Shown in pieces: positions 52,499 through 61,972 of a DNA stretch of 64,000 nucleotides (position 1 is its first letter; each line of letters begins with the position of its first letter). A model generated the notes under the pieces. The model ran no database searches, was not told the origin of the DNA, and worked only from the letters and a program-made list of their open reading frames with translations. The stretch spans positions 992,001 to 1,056,000 of the forward strand of contig NZ_CANLMP010000002.1 of assembly GCF_947492405.1 (NCBI RefSeq), given 5' to 3'. The stretch is from an uncultured Aquimarina sp. (GTDB lineage: Bacteria; Bacteroidota; Bacteroidia; Flavobacteriales; Flavobacteriaceae). The position numbers and the translations under genes were made by a program.

Positions 52499-55495
52499 TT
52501 ATAAAACTATTTTATCTAGTGTTACTTTTTCTTTTTGGTTATCGAGATTAATACATTGTACTTTTTTTGTTTCATTAGGCAGACCATAATTGGTATACAT
52601 TGTGTATTTCATAAATGAAGGGTTTAATGCTGAAACATCACCGAATGATTGGATATTTATAATCCATTCACCAGGTATTGCATTATCAATTATAAACTCT
52701 TTAGATGATACACCAGATTGTACTCTAGATAATAATTCTTCCTTATTTTCTCGAAACACATGTTTCCACTTAGAAAATTTCTTTTTCGGACTTACAAATT
52801 GAAGCTCAAATTCTGATTGAGGATCACTCCATTGAAAAACAAGACGCACTGGCACTCCTTTTACAGCTAAAAATTCATCAGGCACATCATTGTAAGTAAG
52901 CTCCGATCTATGAAAGTTTAGTAATCTCCTAATTTCGGACTCAGCTTGTTCTGCAATTTCTTTAAAATCCATTGCAGATTCCTTATTCCTTAATATTTTT
53001 TTATAAAGTTCAAAGGCTGGTTTATATTTTTCGATTGAAACATAAATTCGCGCCAGATCGAGATGAGATTGTGCCACATCCGGAGCTAAGTCAAAAATGC
53101 GCTCATACAAAAATGCTGCGCTATGGAATTCTTCTATTGTTTCTAACTTAAAAGCTAAGACTAATAATGCCTGTGGATTATCGAATCCAATTTCAGAAAT
53201 ATTAGATAAGATCTGATCAGCAAATTCAGTGTTCCATCTTCTAAAATAAGAGGCACTATAACTATAAAAAGGTATGCTTATAGGATATTTCTCTCTAAGA
53301 CTATAATATATATCTTTTGCCTCTTTATAATTTGTACTATTCCACAATTCATCTAAATAAGAAGGTCTGTTGTTATTAACATCTAGTAAAAAAGTAGAAG
53401 TCGTATAATCATTTCCCTTCACTAATAAGTGATCAACTGGTTTCTCTTCTTTATTATTTGATATATCACCATATTTAGTGGTGATAATAAAAACTCCATT
53501 TCTTGCGGCTTGACCAAACCTAGCAGATGCTGATAAGCCAGTTAGTACAGATATTGATTTTATCTGTGCAGGGAATAGAAAAGTTGGTGGCTCATTAAAT
53601 TGTAGACCATCTACTACAAATAAGGGCGGTGTGCTATTATCAGCAGCAAGCGAAAGCTTTGTTCGTATTTCATAAACGGCCTCATCTCCCCAACCAAAAA
53701 CCTGAACTCCCGGAAACTGACCTCTTATTAAGTCAGAAAGATAAATAGCAGAGTGAAGAAAATCTTCTTCTTCTACGGTATAATAAGCGTGCCCCATTGA
53801 TTTCTTATTCACATTGTTGCCATATACATCTTTTACTATTTCATCTTGTTCCTTATCTTCTTTAGTCTCTACTATGACTTCGTCTAGAGTTGTGTAATTA
53901 GAAACAAGATCTACCTTAATATTTTTTGTTGTGTCCAAAGCAATTTCCTCGGATTCCATCCCAAAAAAATCAAATCTTAACACATCCTCAAGGCTAGCAT
54001 CTATAGAAAACGATCCATTAGCGTCTGTAGTCGTTTGAATCAAAGTTCCCTTTATAGAAACTTTACACCCTTGCACAGGTTTCTCACCAGAAGTGACTAC
54101 GCCTTCTATCAATTCCTGAGTTTTATCGATCTGGTATACATTATTATCCTCTAACTCATAAACTATATTAGACAATGCTTGATCAACTGAGGTTTTGGTA
54201 AGATTAAGATAATATCCTTCACTTTGTACTGCAGCTTTGTGTAATAACAAATCCTCTGGATTTGGTGTATGATTAATATAAAAAACCGGAACATCATAAA
54301 CCTGCTCAAAAGAACCAAAAGTGGTTCGACCATCACTAACCACTAGATATTGATCAGGTTTGTTTTCTTCCTTAAAAAGAGCGGAAAAATTAGTCGCTCC
54401 ATTATAGTCCATCTTACTAAGTGATTCAATAAGTTGATTGCTTTTGCCATTTCTTATGACAAACTTTTGTTGCTCATGAATTGTATTAGAAAAGGGTATA
54501 AGCGTTACGGTAGTGTTTTCTATTTTTTTCAAATACGCTTTTAAAAATTGGTGTGTATATGTTGGATCATAATTCGCTGCAGAAAAAGAGGTGTCCCAAT
54601 AAAGCACAATATCATCAGGGTTTTCTCTTTTTCTTAGTTGTCCTTCTTCGGCAGGGTATGATATATCTACATTAAATGCCATTCCTATATCCCAATGTAC
54701 ATCCCAATGATCCTGACTTATAGAACGCAGATATGATATACCTTCTTTAGATGCTCCAATAGAAAATTCGATGTCTTCTTCATATACTTTTATTAACTCT
54801 AAACTAATAATAACATCATCATGCACTGTGATATTATAATCCATTAAATCTATGACCTCTTCGCCTTTTTCTTTGGTAATAGTATGATAAATATTACTCG
54901 TAAGTACATTTCTATCTGGAGTCCCACTTTTTGGTTCATATACATTAACCCTTACTAATAGGCTATCTGTAATATTCTCATGTATATTAAACTTAAGTTG
55001 CAGCAACTTAGAATTCCTATGACTGATTCTAATTCTGGTGCCTATCTCACCACCTAGCGCCTTGGCATCTTTCCAATAGCCCATAAATCCACTAGAAACA
55101 CTTGATCTACCCACTGTTTTTTTCATTCTCTTTTCTGCCGTTACTGTAGTTGCCTCCAATTCATAGATCGCAGACTCCATAAAAATGGTATTGTTGTTAG
55201 TCAATAGTCGAAACAATTCCTTAACAGATAATTGTATGGTTTTATATCCCAGACTAGATAGCTGAAAAATATTGCTTCTATTTATTTCCTGTTCATCATA
55301 TTGTAAAAAGATATGACCATTCTGATCACTAACTGTACCAATGCCTTCATCCAAAAAACCAACATTTACAAAAGGAATAGGTTTCTGGGTATCTCGATCC
55401 AAGACATAAGCATCAATGGTAATCTCATATTGAGCAGATATGAATCCACTTATAAATAGTGTACTAATGAGTAAGAAAACTATTTTTGATTTCAT
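52499..55495 (-). CDS. Chimeric surface protein: carboxypeptidase-regulatory, VWA, TonB-plug and TPR domains
   Basis: 998 residues from ATG 55495. Signal peptide (KIVFLLISTLFISGFISAQ), a carboxypeptidase-regulatory-like domain (~25-115), a beta domain, a VWA-like domain (~297-450) with MIDAS residues Asp303/Ser305/Ser307 (LYWDTSFSAAN), Thr370 (GATNF) and Asp390 (LVVSDGRTT), a second regulatory domain (~463-535), a TonB-plug-like segment (~575-680: SDLIRGQFPGVQVFGWG, PLFVVDGLQFNE, GQAARNGVFIITTKYG), then TPR units (~730-870) and a beta domain. No barrel strands follow, so it cannot be a transporter. Role unknown. Confidence 0.75.
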   Translation of the reverse strand: MKSKIVFLLISTLFISGFISAQYEITIDAYVLDRDTQKPIPFVNVGFLDEGIGTVSDQNGHIFLQYDEQEINRSNIFQLSSLGYKTIQLSVKELFRLLTNNNTIFMESAIYELEATTVTAEKRMKKTVGRSSVSSGFMGYWKDAKALGGEIGTRIRISHRNSKLLQLKFNIHENITDSLLVRVNVYEPKSGTPDRNVLTSNIYHTITKEKGEEVIDLMDYNITVHDDVIISLELIKVYEEDIEFSIGASKEGISYLRSISQDHWDVHWDIGMAFNVDISYPAEEGQLRKRENPDDIVLYWDTSFSAANYDPTYTHQFLKAYLKKIENTTVTLIPFSNTIHEQQKFVIRNGKSNQLIESLSKMDYNGATNFSALFKEENKPDQYLVVSDGRTTFGSFEQVYDVPVFYINHTPNPEDLLLHKAAVQSEGYYLNLTKTSVDQALSNIVYELEDNNVYQIDKTQELIEGVVTSGEKPVQGCKVSIKGTLIQTTTDANGSFSIDASLEDVLRFDFFGMESEEIALDTTKNIKVDLVSNYTTLDEVIVETKEDKEQDEIVKDVYGNNVNKKSMGHAYYTVEEEDFLHSAIYLSDLIRGQFPGVQVFGWGDEAVYEIRTKLSLAADNSTPPLFVVDGLQFNEPPTFLFPAQIKSISVLTGLSASARFGQAARNGVFIITTKYGDISNNKEEKPVDHLLVKGNDYTTSTFLLDVNNNRPSYLDELWNSTNYKEAKDIYYSLREKYPISIPFYSYSASYFRRWNTEFADQILSNISEIGFDNPQALLVLAFKLETIEEFHSAAFLYERIFDLAPDVAQSHLDLARIYVSIEKYKPAFELYKKILRNKESAMDFKEIAEQAESEIRRLLNFHRSELTYNDVPDEFLAVKGVPVRLVFQWSDPQSEFELQFVSPKKKFSKWKHVFRENKEELLSRVQSGVSSKEFIIDNAIPGEWIINIQSFGDVSALNPSFMKYTMYTNYGLPNETKKVQCINLDNQKEKVTLDKIVL

Positions 55496-55924
55496 AGGCA
55501 TCCAATACTTTAACGTTTAAACCAAAGTTACAAATGATATGTATCTTATATAGTATAACAATCTATAAATTAGTGTTATAAAGGAATAACTTGTTACCAA
55601 AAACATTGGGTTTTTATGAAAACTATAACATAACTGTAGAATAAAAGTTTAAAAGACATATTCGGAACCTGAATATTACTTATACATTAATAATGTTTTC
55701 TCTTCTTGTAACATTTTACCTTCATATCCGTCTTCTCCGTACAGTATCGCTGTTCTGGTAAAAATTAAATAGGATACCGCTCAGGCAACCATTATAGATC
55801 TATTAGCGTCTATATAATTGTCGGCCTGAGTTTGTCGAAGACAATTCAACCCAACCATAGTTTCACTTCGATAAGATCAGTGTGACAATAATAAATACAA
55901 ATCAAAAAACGAAATCATCAAATA
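55496..55924. other. 429-bp divergent intergenic region
   Basis: Promoter region between the VWA/plug gene and the first 502-residue gene. It holds a short inverted pair TATAACA/TGTTATA (55554-55580) and a dispersed palindromic repeat (55822-55888). Nothing coding-like. Confidence 0.5.
55822..55888. repeat. Dispersed palindromic repeat, copy 3
   Basis: GCCTGAGTTTGTCGAAG on the left and CACTTCGATAAGATCAGTGTG on the right form an imperfect inverted pair; the right end matches the copies at 22651 and 23801. Confidence 0.5.
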
Positions 55925-57433
55925 ATGAATATCAAAAAACTTACAATAGCATCCATAGCTTTTCTATCAAGTTTATCGATCTATTCACAAACCATTAGTT
56001 CTACAGTAGTCGATAAAAAAACAAACGAACCCATCCCATATGCTACCATTCAATACGCAGAAAATGGAGGTGTAATTACAAATGAAGAAGGAATGTTTAG
56101 TTTTACATTAGATCAGCGATCTGCAAAAATAGATTCTATCTATATCTCTTCTATGGGGTACGAAAAAGTTGGTATTGCATTAAACTCCATTACCGATAGT
56201 ATTATTTATATAGAACCCAAAGCTATAGAACTAAGTGGTGTGTTTATCTCTAATAAAAATCTAGGTATTGATGAAATTATTGACAATGTAAAAGAGAATA
56301 TAGGTCAAAACTATAGCAAGACCTTATCTCATAAAAAGCTTTTTTACAGACAATCAGACTTTAGTGATCTGCATAAAATGAATATAAAATTTAAGAAATC
56401 TACCATAAAAGAGTTTAACAAGAAGTTTATAGATAGTGTACTATCCATTATCCCTAGAAAATCTGCTTACTACACAGAAGCATTATGTGACCTTTATGGT
56501 AATTTTGACAAACAAAAGCTAAATATTATTAAAGGTGCAGAACTCTATGATAAAAGTAATGATGGCTCGATGGAAGCACTCTCTGATAAACTAGAAGAAA
56601 TTTTAAAAAAGAACGTAAAGCCAAACTCATATCTAAAGATAAAATCTGGCTGGATTCTAGGGACTAAAGTACAAATGGACTCTATTTTTGATGCCAATGA
56701 AGAAGCTGCAGAGGTAAAAAGTGAATTAGAGAAACCTAATAAAAATGAGGAAAACTATTTTCTTAAATACAGAAAATCGTCATTACATGACTTACTATCT
56801 AGTATGTTTTTCCAAGAAGATTCTAAACTCAATTTTATTGATAAATCTGGAAGATACAAGTTTGAATTAATAGATTATACTACCATAGATGATAGTAGTG
56901 TGTATATCATCAATTTCGAACCTAAAAGAGGAGCAGATTTTAAGGGCACAATCTACGTAAACACACAAGATTTTGCAATAATGAGAGTTGATTATAAGAA
57001 TGTAAAAAACCTTAAGAATTTTGGTTTACTTGGTGTTAGTTATCACGATACCATGTATAAAGGTAAAACGATATTTGCTAAAGGTGCAGATGGTAAATAC
57101 AGTGTTCGTTATATAGAAAAGACCACAGGAAATGTTTTTGGGCTTGATCGGCCACTTAAAATTATTGAGAAAAACAAGTTTGTAAAAGGAAAACGTAAAC
57201 AAAATGAGCTATCCTTAGGACTGGATATTGGTGCAGGTGAAATCAGCAAATACGAAGTTGTTGTTTTTGATTCTAAACCTATTACAGAAAGTCAGTATGA
57301 AAGTAGTAAAGAAAATAAAACCATCAAACCGCAATACCTTTCTAAATATGACCCTGACTTCTGGAAGGGATATAATATCATAGAACCCAATACTGCGATT
57401 AAACGGTTCACGGCGATTGAAGGAGGATTATAG
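55925..57433 (+). CDS. Carboxypeptidase-regulatory-like domain protein, tandem copy 1
   Basis: 502 residues. Signal peptide (KLTIASIAFLSSLSIYSQ), then one CarboxypepD_reg-like domain (~22-105: TISSTVVDKKTNEPIPYATI, GVITNEEGMFSFTLD, IDSIYISSMGYEKVG), a long alpha/beta middle part and a conserved end (KYDPDFWKGYNIIEPNTAIK). No plug or barrel, so a periplasmic or surface protein. Function unknown; the set beside it suggests a surface complex. The paralogue follows after 234 bp. Confidence 0.8.
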   Translation: MNIKKLTIASIAFLSSLSIYSQTISSTVVDKKTNEPIPYATIQYAENGGVITNEEGMFSFTLDQRSAKIDSIYISSMGYEKVGIALNSITDSIIYIEPKAIELSGVFISNKNLGIDEIIDNVKENIGQNYSKTLSHKKLFYRQSDFSDLHKMNIKFKKSTIKEFNKKFIDSVLSIIPRKSAYYTEALCDLYGNFDKQKLNIIKGAELYDKSNDGSMEALSDKLEEILKKNVKPNSYLKIKSGWILGTKVQMDSIFDANEEAAEVKSELEKPNKNEENYFLKYRKSSLHDLLSSMFFQEDSKLNFIDKSGRYKFELIDYTTIDDSSVYIINFEPKRGADFKGTIYVNTQDFAIMRVDYKNVKNLKNFGLLGVSYHDTMYKGKTIFAKGADGKYSVRYIEKTTGNVFGLDRPLKIIEKNKFVKGKRKQNELSLGLDIGAGEISKYEVVVFDSKPITESQYESSKENKTIKPQYLSKYDPDFWKGYNIIEPNTAIKRFTAIEGGL

Positions 57434-57667
57434 TTCTCTTTTAGCTTTTATTACTTCTCCTAAACCTTTAGAAATATCATCAAGATGATCATAAGAATCA
57501 ATTGGTTTTAAGGAAGTTTTATTCAATTTATTTGTTATAAATCAGTAAATATCTCGTCTTATTTTAAGAATATATTACCACAATTGTATTCTTTTTCGTT
57601 GTAACTATGTAATAGATATAATGGAATCTATACTTTTATCGTGTAATTTTATGAATCTACTGATGCT

Positions 57668-59176
57668 ATGAAAATGAATAAAATTGTGTTATTAACCCTT
57701 AGTGTATGGATGATTTCTTCTTCCATAAAAGCTCAAAAAATAAGCTCTAAGGTTGTTGATAAAAAAACTAATCAACCTATACCCTACGCTACTATACAGA
57801 TTGGAGAAAATCAAGGAGTAGTAACTAACGAAGAAGGAAGTTTTAGTATTACACTAGACGACATTAAATCCAAAATCGATTCTATCTATATTTCTTCTAT
57901 GGGTTATTCTACAGTAGGTGTTGCCGTAACAAATATTACCGATAGCATTATATATATCCAGCCTAAAGCTATTGAATTAAAAAGTGTTTTTGTCTCTAAC
58001 AAAAATCTTGATATAGATGATATCATTGATAATGTAGATGATAACATGGAAGATAATTATAGATCCAATCTTGCTAAAAGCAGGTTGTTTTTTAGAGAAA
58101 CCAATACCAATTTCATTAAGAAAATGGATATTGAGTTTAAGAAATCAACTATAGAGGAGATTGACAAAAAACTAGTAGATAGCATATCGAATGTGATTCC
58201 AAGAAATTCAGTTTTTTATGCGGAGGCTTTATGTGATTTTTATGGAAATACTGATAAGCAGAAATTAAATGTAATCAAAGGAGCTCGTCTGTACGATAAA
58301 AACAATAATGGATCTATAGAAGGAGTCTTCAAGAAAATGGAGAAAATCTTTAAAGATAACGTAAAACCCAATTCATATCTAAAAATAAGATCAGGGCTTT
58401 TTAGTCAAAAAGTACAGGTAGATTCTATTCTTAATGCGAATCAAGATGCCAAGGATATCGCAGATGGAATTGATAATCCAAAAGAAAATTTCTTCTTTAA
58501 GTCCAGAAAAATGAATCTCAAAAATCTGTTTAATGAAATGTTATATCAGTCAGATACTAAATTAAATGTGATCAAAAATTCGGGCCGATATACTTTTGAA
58601 CGAGTAGATTATACGATACTGGATGATGTGGGGGTATATGTAATCAAATTCACACCCAAAAGAAGAGGTGATTTTAAAGGTACTTTATACGTAAATACAG
58701 AGGATTTTGCAGTGATACGTGTAGATTATCAAAATGTAAAACGTTTACGCAGTTTTAACCTATTAGGTGTTAGTTTTGAAGAAAATGGATATAGTGGCAC
58801 TACTATTTTTCAGAAAGGATCCGATGGTAAATATGGAGTTAAATTTATCGAAAAAATAACTGAAAACAAATTTGGTGTAGATCGCCCGTTAAGTATTATA
58901 GAGAAAAATAAATTCGTAAAAGGAAGAAACAAGCAAAATCAGTTATCCCTTAACCTCGATGTCATTAGTTATGCCAAAAACAAGTATGAAGTAATTGTTT
59001 TTGATGCTAAAAATATCACTGAAGCAGAATATAATAGTAGTAAAGAAAATAAGAACGTCCAATCCACTTATTTATCAAAATACAACCCGGATTTCTGGAA
59101 AGGCTATAACATTATAGAACCTAATACTGCAATCAAACAGTTTAAAGTTATTGAGGAAGATATAGAACAAGAATAA
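57668..59176 (+). CDS. Carboxypeptidase-regulatory-like domain protein, tandem copy 2
   Basis: 502 residues, the same length as copy 1 and colinear with it from end to end: signal peptide, domain KISSKVVDKKTNQPIPYATI, middle part with INTEDFAVIRVDYQNVKRLR-type blocks, and the shared end NPDFWKGYNIIEPNTAIKQF. A recent tandem duplication is likely. Start could be either of two ATGs six bases apart. Followed 26 bp later by a GNAT gene. Confidence 0.8.
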   Translation: MKMNKIVLLTLSVWMISSSIKAQKISSKVVDKKTNQPIPYATIQIGENQGVVTNEEGSFSITLDDIKSKIDSIYISSMGYSTVGVAVTNITDSIIYIQPKAIELKSVFVSNKNLDIDDIIDNVDDNMEDNYRSNLAKSRLFFRETNTNFIKKMDIEFKKSTIEEIDKKLVDSISNVIPRNSVFYAEALCDFYGNTDKQKLNVIKGARLYDKNNNGSIEGVFKKMEKIFKDNVKPNSYLKIRSGLFSQKVQVDSILNANQDAKDIADGIDNPKENFFFKSRKMNLKNLFNEMLYQSDTKLNVIKNSGRYTFERVDYTILDDVGVYVIKFTPKRRGDFKGTLYVNTEDFAVIRVDYQNVKRLRSFNLLGVSFEENGYSGTTIFQKGSDGKYGVKFIEKITENKFGVDRPLSIIEKNKFVKGRNKQNQLSLNLDVISYAKNKYEVIVFDAKNITEAEYNSSKENKNVQSTYLSKYNPDFWKGYNIIEPNTAIKQFKVIEEDIEQE

Positions 59177-59202
59177 ATACTTTATCCCATTTGATTAACA
59201 TA

Positions 59203-59718
59203 ATGAGTACAGAAATTATATATAGAAAAGCTACATTAAGCGATACATTACAACTTTCAATTCTGTACAAGCAAGTATATATGAAAACATATGCTGTAGA
59301 TGGAATCACTACTGAATTTGCCAATTTTGTTTCCGATAAATTCTCTGTAAAGGTCATTGAAAAAACTATAAAAGAGCAAGATTCTATTATTGTGGCAACC
59401 TATAAAGATAATCCAATAGGAGTTGCAGAAATTGTTTATAAAAGTAGTTGCCCTATAAGAAATAAGATCGCTCCAGAATTAGGAAAACTATATGTGTTGG
59501 ATTGGTTTTTCGGAAAAGGTATAGGTTCTGGATTACTTAATGCGGTAGAAAAAGAATTACATGATAAAGGATATACCGAACTTTGGCTTTGGGTATATAT
59601 AAAAAACGAAAGAGCTATTTCCTTTTATGAGAAACAACAATTTAATTGCATCGGTAATGCTTTTTTTCAAATGGAAATGAATAATTACGAAAACAAAGTA
59701 ATGCTAAAGACTATTTAA
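59203..59718 (+). CDS. GNAT-family N-acetyltransferase
   Basis: 171 residues, cytosolic. Acetyl-CoA binding motif VLDWFFGKGIGSGLLNAV with the Q/RxxGxG/A-like loop, then the C-terminal strand-helix AISFYEKQQFNCIG. It transfers an acetyl group to an amine of an unknown small molecule or protein. ATG at 59203 preferred to the TTG at 59191. Single gene after the paralogue pair. Confidence 0.85.
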   Translation: MSTEIIYRKATLSDTLQLSILYKQVYMKTYAVDGITTEFANFVSDKFSVKVIEKTIKEQDSIIVATYKDNPIGVAEIVYKSSCPIRNKIAPELGKLYVLDWFFGKGIGSGLLNAVEKELHDKGYTELWLWVYIKNERAISFYEKQQFNCIGNAFFQMEMNNYENKVMLKTI

Positions 59719-59729
59719 TGTTAGGACTT

Positions 59730-60128
59730 CTAATCGAGTAATTTCAACGTTCTTAGTAAAGCTTCAAAATAATATTCTTCTTGCTTTGGAATAATAGTAG
59801 TTTTATAAGCAGTATTCTTAACTACGTAAAATGATGAAGATTCCGTATCCTTATTATCCTGATGTAAATTGACAATCTTCTGGATAAAATCATTAATTAA
59901 CAGTACCTCATCGTAAGTGATTTCACGTCTTATTGTTGGCTGATCACTTTTATACACCAGATAATCATCTCTGAAACTTATAGACTTCTTTGAAGCACCG
60001 ATCTGATGAAATTCAAAAGTAAAATCCTGAGAAGTAAATATCTTATTAATATTCTCTACTGTTGGCTCTACATTACGAGCACAGCTGCTAAGGAAAACAA
60101 GTGTAAAAAGTATTAAAAAAATTCTCAT
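59730..60128 (-). CDS. Small lipoprotein, unknown function
   Basis: 132 residues. Lipobox LVFLSSCARN, then a mostly alpha/beta polar domain (FTFEFHQIGASKKSISFRDD, ALLRTLKLLD). Not recognised. ATG start. Convergent with the GNAT gene across 11 bp. Confidence 0.6.
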   Translation of the reverse strand: MRIFLILFTLVFLSSCARNVEPTVENINKIFTSQDFTFEFHQIGASKKSISFRDDYLVYKSDQPTIRREITYDEVLLINDFIQKIVNLHQDNKDTESSSFYVVKNTAYKTTIIPKQEEYYFEALLRTLKLLD

Positions 60129-60216
60129 CCCTTTTACTTTTAAAATGTGTATTCGAATAGTAATTGGAGACAGCCAATTTTAATCAAAATATTAATTTAA
60201 CTATAATAATACAAAA

Positions 60217-60246
60217 AAAGGTATTGATTAAATAACCAATACCTTT
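60217..60246 (-). terminator. Terminator hairpin
   Basis: AAAGGTATTG (60217-60226) pairs with CAATACCTTT (60237-60246); on the minus strand a T-run follows the stem. It lies 44 bp after the stop of the lipoprotein at 60291. Confidence 0.75.
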
Positions 60247-60290
60247 ATAGTTTTATATGAAATACCCAATTAACATAATTGGCATCAGTA

Positions 60291-60905
60291 TTATTTCACA
60301 GCTAATCTTTTGATAGAATTTTCAAAATCTACATTCTCAAGATTACTAATCAGTAGTCCAATACCACCTGTTCTAGAGGCAACAATATACTCTGCTTGAT
60401 ATTTCTTTTCCATTTTATACCCTTTAAGGTATTTTAACTTCACAATTTTAGAAGTTGGTGTAAAGAAAAATCTTCCGTGGATTCTTTTATAACGTACTTC
60501 CTGAGTATTCGCTTCATCTTTTAGTTGTCGGCTTAACGCTTCTACAACTGTAGCTGCTCTATGCTCATCTAATTGATAAAAATCACACGCATAAATAAAT
60601 ACATAATTTTCTACATTCTTCTCATCAACGAACAATTGAAAATCAACATTTTTATTCTCAATTTTTTTCAATTCTTCTAACGCGATCTTCTTAAATTTAG
60701 GACTGTCGGTTAATGAATCTAATCGAACCTTAAATTGCTCAGGACTTGTTTTTTCATACCCCTTGGTAAGCATTATCGTATTCTTACGAAATTCGATTGT
60801 GTTTTTTTTGGAAAAATTGGTAAACTTAGATTTCTGATTTCCATCTGTGAAATATTGACATCCAGTCAGAAGGATTACAGTTAACAATAGTAAAATTTTT
60901 TTCAT
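60291..60905 (-). CDS. Lipoprotein, unknown function
   Basis: 204 residues. Lipobox VILLTGCQYF, then a polar domain of alternating strands and helices (FRKNTIMLTKGYEKTSPEQF, RYKRIHGRFFFTPTSKIVKL, GGIGLLISNLENVDF). Unknown function. It lies just downstream of hemF on the same strand (162 bp), with its own terminator. Confidence 0.65.
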   Translation of the reverse strand: MKKILLLLTVILLTGCQYFTDGNQKSKFTNFSKKNTIEFRKNTIMLTKGYEKTSPEQFKVRLDSLTDSPKFKKIALEELKKIENKNVDFQLFVDEKNVENYVFIYACDFYQLDEHRAATVVEALSRQLKDEANTQEVRYKRIHGRFFFTPTSKIVKLKYLKGYKMEKKYQAEYIVASRTGGIGLLISNLENVDFENSIKRLAVK

Positions 60906-61067
60906 AGGGTTCTGGGTGTTAATTGGTTAAAAATTTATTCAATAAGCCCCATAAGTGTGCGCAAGGTAATAAAAAAAACCACACAAACAACCTTTTATCC
61001 TAATTTTTATGCATTTAATCCGATTAAAATTGAAAGGAAACCGGTTTTTACTCTGTTTTTGGTAGGA

Positions 61068-61970
61068 TTACACCCACTCTTTCGGCTCCTTTAAAACTTT
61101 TAGTAATCGTTCTTCTTCAGAACCTGGTATCGGATGATGATCATAGCGCCATTGTACTTGTGGCGGTAAGCTCATTAAAATACTTTCTATTCTTCCGTTT
61201 GTTTTTAACCCAAACAATGTTCCTTTATCGTGTACAAGATTAAACTCTACATATCTACCGCGACGAATCTCTTGCCAATCTTTTTGAATATCAGTGTATT
61301 TTGTATTTTTCCTTCGTTCTACAATGGGAACGTAGGCCTGTAAAAAACTATCTCCTACTTCTGTTACAAAATCATACCAATTTTGCATAGTCATCGTCTC
61401 TGTTTTCTTACAATAGTCAAAAAATAAACCTCCTACACCACGGCCTTCTTCCCGATGTGCGTTATAAAAATATTCATCACATTTCTTTTTATATAAAGGA
61501 TAAAAATCAACATCATGTCTATCACAAGATGTTTTACAAACCTGATGAAAGTGTGTTGCATCCTCATCAAACAGATAATATGGTGTAAGATCCTGTCCAC
61601 CACCAAACCAACTATCCACAATAGTACCTTCTTTATCGTACATCTCAAAGTACCTCCAATTAGCGTGTACTGTCGGAACCATTGGGTTTTTAGGGTGCAA
61701 TACCAGTGATAATCCACAGGCAAAAAAGTCTACATCTACTACATTAAAATAGCTCTGCATCGCTTTTGGCAGTTTGCCGTGCACGCCAGAGATGTTAACA
61801 CCTCCTTTTTCGAATACCATTCCATTTTCGATAACTCGTGTACGACCTCCTCCACCTTCAGGACGTTTCCAGATATCTTCTTTAAATTTGGCTTGACCAT
61901 CAATCTCTTCTAGTCCTGCGGTGATCGTGTCTTGTAAATCCTGTATGTATTGGTAGAATTTTTCTTTCAT
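61068..61970 (-). CDS. hemF: Oxygen-dependent coproporphyrinogen III oxidase
   Basis: 300 residues, cytosolic. Converts coproporphyrinogen III to protoporphyrinogen IX with oxygen. Family blocks: GGGGRTRVIENGMVFEKGGV, VHANWRYFEMYD, WFGGGQDLTPYYLFDEDATH and the C-terminal YVEFNLVHDKGTLFGLKTNGR. Being oxygen-dependent, it fits an aerobic lifestyle. Follows the EI24 gene by 2 bp. Confidence 0.96.
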   Translation of the reverse strand: MKEKFYQYIQDLQDTITAGLEEIDGQAKFKEDIWKRPEGGGGRTRVIENGMVFEKGGVNISGVHGKLPKAMQSYFNVVDVDFFACGLSLVLHPKNPMVPTVHANWRYFEMYDKEGTIVDSWFGGGQDLTPYYLFDEDATHFHQVCKTSCDRHDVDFYPLYKKKCDEYFYNAHREEGRGVGGLFFDYCKKTETMTMQNWYDFVTEVGDSFLQAYVPIVERRKNTKYTDIQKDWQEIRRGRYVEFNLVHDKGTLFGLKTNGRIESILMSLPPQVQWRYDHHPIPGSEEERLLKVLKEPKEWV

Positions 61971-61972
61971 GT

